17,639 nucleotides of DNA from contig JBHJOC010000094.1 in assembly GCA_050330095.1 (NCBI GenBank), positions 1-17,639 of the forward strand. Reading direction: 5' to 3'. The notes under the pieces were generated by a model. The model saw only the letters and a program-made list of their open reading frames with translations, searched no databases and was not told where the DNA came from. The position numbers were made by a program, and so were the translations under genes. Of the stretch, positions 14,813 to 17,639 are shown piece after piece (positions within the stretch are counted from its first letter, which is position 1; each line of letters begins with the position of its first letter). Source of the DNA: JBCBWG01 sp036804185 (GTDB lineage Bacteria > Pseudomonadota > Alphaproteobacteria > Rhizobiales > Hyphomicrobiaceae).

Positions 14813-15549
14813 GATCGAAAGAGCCTCGTGTGTTGGGTTTCGTGTTCCATCGACGCAATGTCGCCCAGTAGCATGGCCCCGCCCAGGTCCTCGACGGTAG
14901 CACGCACGGCTTGCGCTGCTGCGGCCTGGAGGTCGGGGACGAGGTCGGCCAACACGCGTTGGCCGTCGAACTGTCCGATCAGGCTCAGCCGGATCGCAGC
15001 CGAGATAAGGTTCGTTGCAAAGGCAATCGCATAACACGACACCGTTGGAGCGAGAGCGAGCCCGCGGTCGGCGGCAGCAACGCCAACCGCCACTGGCATG
15101 GCGATAGCGGTGGTCTCAAGCTCCAGCAAACGCGCAACGGTCGGGCTGGGCCATGCAGCCGCCACTGCCGCTGCGAACGCGCCGCCCTGCATCGTGGTCT
15201 CGAGCCTGCGTTCCGCCGAGGGCGTGAAGGCCGTCGCGAGGTCCACGATCTCTGCAAGGGCCCGGGTATCATGGGCGAGCGTCAACCGCCAGCTCTCCGC
15301 GATCAGGATCAGATCGTTGCGCAGGCTGCCCTCGCGGGCAAGCGCGCGCAACCATGCAGTCAGGCTCACGCGATCCGTCACGGTCCCGACTTCCACGAGG
15401 CGCTCGAGGCCGTGACTGAACGCGAACGCACCTGTTGGAAAAGCCGATGAGAACCAGATCAGAAGTTCCGGTGCGAACGGCGTGGTGGATCGTGCCGGCG
15501 TCTCGGCACTGCTCTCGTCGGACAGGGTATGGAGCGCGAGGTCATCCAT
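14809..15549 (-). CDS. ureF: Urease accessory protein UreF
   Basis: UreF bridges UreD and UreG in the urease activation complex and gates the GTPase. The 246-residue, largely alpha-helical protein contains SSAFPTGAFAFSHGLERLVE (34-53), the conserved start of the family (usual pattern PxGxFxxSxGLE), then LRNDLILIAE and a helical C-terminal half with ISAAIRLSLIGQFDGQRVL. The N-terminal 20 residues are Ser/Thr/Asp-rich and variable. It begins 3 bases after the ureE stop; AAGG lies 6 bases before ATG 15549. The 3' end overlaps ureG by four bases. No truncation is apparent. Confidence 0.93.
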   Translation of the reverse strand: MDDLALHTLSDESSAETPARSTTPFAPELLIWFSSAFPTGAFAFSHGLERLVEVGTVTDRVSLTAWLRALAREGSLRNDLILIAESWRLTLAHDTRALAEIVDLATAFTPSAERRLETTMQGGAFAAAVAAAWPSPTVARLLELETTAIAMPVAVGVAAADRGLALAPTVSCYAIAFATNLISAAIRLSLIGQFDGQRVLADLVPDLQAAAAQAVRATVEDLGGAMLLGDIASMEHETQHTRLFRS

Positions 15550-15552
15550 CCT

Positions 15553-16071
15553 TCACCTTCGCACTCGTTCATTTGATGGGGTACGGCCATGATGGTTGTG
15601 GCCGGTATCCTCACCGTGGTGGTGACCATGTCCGTGGCCGTGCTCAGTCCCGTGATAGGCACCACGCTCTGGGTTGAACGGCTCCATGACGTCGCGCACG
15701 GCAGCTCCCATCCGCGTCAGCATGTCGGCGATTACATGATCGCGGGCGATCAAAATGCGCCCAGCCTCGATTTGGGCCGGCAGGTGTCGGTTGCCAAGAT
15801 GCCAAGCGAGGACGGCGATGGACTGCCCTGGCGCGGCTCGCACTTCGAGCAACGGTTCATCGGCTGCGATCACTTCAACGTGTCGGCCGTCCTCGAGTAC
15901 CAGACGGTCACCGTGCGTAAGGGTCGCCGGTGCTGCGAGATCGACGAGGACCTCGTCACCGTGCTGGAGCGTCAGGCGCTTGCGCCTCAGATGCCGCTCA
16001 CCACTGTCGAGGACGACGCTGCCAAAAGGTGTAACGTCCCCGATCCGGGAAACATGACGCGCGACGAGCAC
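15553..16071 (-). CDS. ureE: Urease accessory nickel chaperone UreE with His-rich tail
   Basis: UreE is a dimeric metallochaperone handing Ni(II) to UreG and the urease apoprotein. The 172-residue protein has an N-terminal peptide-binding domain and a metal-binding domain with WHLGNRHLP (90-98; His96 is the conserved dimer-interface ligand) and RDHVI with H112. The C-terminus has ten His between 140 and 161 (clusters HGHGHGHHHG and HNHHG), a tail seen in Klebsiella-type UreE that stores extra nickel. Translation starts at GTG 16071; no in-frame ATG is nearby, and AGGAGGG at 16078-16084 is well spaced. The ureC stop lies within that ribosome site, so the genes are tightly coupled. Confidence 0.94.
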   Translation of the reverse strand: MLVARHVSRIGDVTPFGSVVLDSGERHLRRKRLTLQHGDEVLVDLAAPATLTHGDRLVLEDGRHVEVIAADEPLLEVRAAPGQSIAVLAWHLGNRHLPAQIEAGRILIARDHVIADMLTRMGAAVRDVMEPFNPERGAYHGTEHGHGHGHHHGEDTGHNHHGRTPSNERVRR

Positions 16072-16077
16072 GGCTTA

Positions 16078-16084
16078 CCCTCCT
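16078..16084 (-). promoter_or_regulatory. Strong ribosome-binding site deciding the ureE GTG start
   Basis: On the minus strand AGGAGGG is followed by a 6-base spacer and GTG 16071. The TAG stop of ureC (16083-16085) overlaps the site, so ribosomes ending ureC are placed directly on the ureE start. This supports GTG as the true start. Confidence 0.7.
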
Positions 16085-17639
16085 AGAAAAGAAAATAGCG
16101 CTGAGCCATGGGGAGTACCGTGGCTGGTGCGCAGACGAGCAGTTCTCCGTCCGCCCGGACCTCGTAGGTTTCGGGGTCGATCTCGATTTGAGGCGTCGCG
16201 TCGTTCAGCACCATGCTCTTCTTTGAGATGCCGCTGCGCACGTTTTCGACGGCGACGAGGCGCTTGCCGAGGCCGAGCTTCGCGCCGATACCGTTTGCGA
16301 TTGCTGAGCCCGAGACGAAGGTGAGAGACGTCGCCTGCACAGCCGATCCGAACGCGCCGAACATCGGCCGGTAATGAACGGGTTGCGGCGTTGGGATCGA
16401 GGCGTTGGGGTCACCCATCGGTGCTGCAACGATCACGCCACCCTTGATCACCATGTCCGGTTTCACGCCGAAGAATGCTGGCGACCAGAGGACAAGATCT
16501 GCGAGTTTTCCAGGCTCGATCGAGCCAATGTGGTTTCCGACCCCATGGGCGATTGCCGGATTTATCGTGTATTTTGCGACATAGCGGCGACGCGGAAGTT
16601 GTCGTTGCCCTTGCCCTGGTCTTCAGGCAGCGGGCCCCGCTGGAGCTTCATCTTATGGGCGGTCTGCCATGTTCGGATAATCACCTCGCCAACGCGCCCC
16701 ATGGCCTGACTGTCGGACGCTATGATCGAAAGTGCGCCGAGGTCATGCAGGATATCCTCAGCCGCGATCGTCTCTTTGCGAATGCGGCTCTCGGCAAAGG
16801 CGAGATCCTCGGGAATTCGTCCGTCGAGGTGATGACACACCATCAGCATGTCGAGGTGTTCATCGATGGTGTTGACCGTGAATGGACGGGTCGGATTGGT
16901 CGACGACGGCAACACGTTTGGCAGGCTCGCAACCTTCATGATGTCAGGGGCATGTCCGCCGCCAGCGCCCTCGGTATGAAAGGCGTGGATGGTCCGGCCC
17001 TTGAAGGCGGCGATCGTGTTCTCGACGAAGCCACTTTCATTGAGCGTGTCGGAATGCAGCATGACCTGCACATCGTGATCATCGGCGACGGCAAGGCAAT
17101 TGTCGATTGCAGCCGGTGTCGTCCCCCAATCTTCGTGCAATTTCAGTGCGCAGGCCCCGCCCTCGATCATCTCGACCAAGGCGCCTGGCAGTGCGGCGTT
17201 GCCTTTTCCTGACAGCCCAAAGTTCAGTGGGAAAGCATCGAGTGCCCGCAGCATCATCCCGATGTGCCAAGGGCCTGGGGTACACGTTGTCGCAAGCGTG
17301 CCATGCGCCGGCCCGGTCCCGCCGCCGAGTATCGAGGTCAAGCCCGACATAAGAGCGTCTTCGATTTGCTGCGGGCAGATGAAGTGAATGTGGGCGTCGA
17401 AACCGCCTGCCGTCAAAATCTTACCCTCGCCCGCGATGATCTCAGTCCCCGGCCCGATAATGATATCGACGCTTGGCTGAATATCCGGGTTGCCGGCCTT
17501 GCCGATCCTGAAGATGTTCCCATCCTTCAGCCCGACATCGGCTTTGAAGATGCCGGCGACCGCGTCGACGATCAGCGCGTTCGTGATGACAGTGTCGACG
17601 GCGCCCTGGGCGCGCGCGACCTGGCTTTGGCCCATGCCA
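16083..17639 (-). pseudogene. ureC: Urease alpha subunit UreC, frameshifted; N-terminus beyond right edge
   Basis: UreC holds the dinickel site that hydrolyses urea to ammonia and carbamate. The first 52 or so residues lie beyond the right edge, since the visible part begins inside the family block DGMGQSQ. Numbered from that Met (17635) with an offset of 52 to Klebsiella UreC, all active-site residues are present: H82, H84, carbamylated K165, H167, H194, H220, flap C267 and H268, R284, D308. After NFRV (16600-16589) the frame runs into a stop at 16562-16564, while RRYVAKYTINPAIAHG continues in the neighbouring frame from 16586 to the normal end MAQRYFLF at 16083. Two bases (16587-16588) stand where a codon is expected, i.e. 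one base lost. The sum of parts, near 569 residues, is normal length. It may be a sequencing error or a true recent mutation; no slippery site is seen. Confidence 0.9.

Noticed and set aside
14339..15034. Plus-strand ORF opposite ureG and ureF
   Set aside because: It spans the antisense of two certain genes and shows no domain-like segment or ribosome site.
16475..17212. Plus-strand ORF opposite ureC
   Set aside because: It is a shadow of the conserved ureC frame; the composition is not protein-like.
16083..17639. Two separate genes (short urease alpha plus an extra small protein) or programmed frameshifting in ureC
   Set aside because: The two pieces together make one normal-length UreC with no duplicated or missing block, and there is no slippery sequence or structure typical of programmed shifting at the junction.

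Overview
The window reads as chromosomal DNA of a GC-rich alphaproteobacterium, most likely of the order Hyphomicrobiales (Rhizobiales). That is an inference from protein character and gene order: dacA-tmk-holB-metG-tatD-MBL hydrolase in one run, rpsO-pnp, and a ureC-E-F-G urease block. Almost everything has a recognisable family. I found no phage, insertion sequence, CRISPR array, integron or defence system.

Layout, left to right. (1) 1-1001, minus: the first 333 residues of an exported von Willebrand factor A (VWA) protein that runs off the left edge. (2) 1261-2553, plus: a small nitroreductase followed by a flavin-reductase-like FMN-binding protein. (3) 2596-2685, minus: tRNA-Ser(UGA), with a plausible promoter just upstream. 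(4) 2897-9424, plus: a six-gene housekeeping run made of a D,D-carboxypeptidase (cell wall), thymidylate kinase, DNA polymerase III delta', methionyl-tRNA synthetase, a TatD-type metal-dependent hydrolase and a PhnP-like metallo-beta-lactamase-fold hydrolase. Several junctions overlap or are tight (TGATG at tmk/holB, ATGA at tatD/MBL). (5) 9425-9700: a convergent intergenic stretch with three inverted repeats. (6) 9701-12362, minus: rpsO then pnp, separated by a leader with a long hairpin that resembles known pnp autoregulatory leaders. (7) 12459-13292, minus: an exported phosphodiester-glycosidase (DUF2233) family protein. (8) 13608-14072, plus: a small exported PCuAC-like protein whose copper ligands appear mostly replaced. 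(9) 14201-17639, minus: ureC (cut by the right edge and interrupted by a one-base frameshift), ureE with a His-rich tail, ureF and ureG, tightly packed as one operon whose start lies outside the window.

How the genes fit together: UreG (GTPase), UreF and UreE deliver nickel to UreC. All nickel and catalytic residues of UreC lie before the frameshift and are intact, so either the read is in error or the urease was lost recently. RpsO and PNPase link translation with RNA turnover. The dacA-to-MBL run is a mixed essential operon.

I do not see a clearly new biological system. The observations most worth a second look are the ureC frameshift, the PCuAC-like protein without its usual metal ligands, the VWA protein with a partly altered metal site, the pnp leader hairpin and the long inverted repeat just after pnp.
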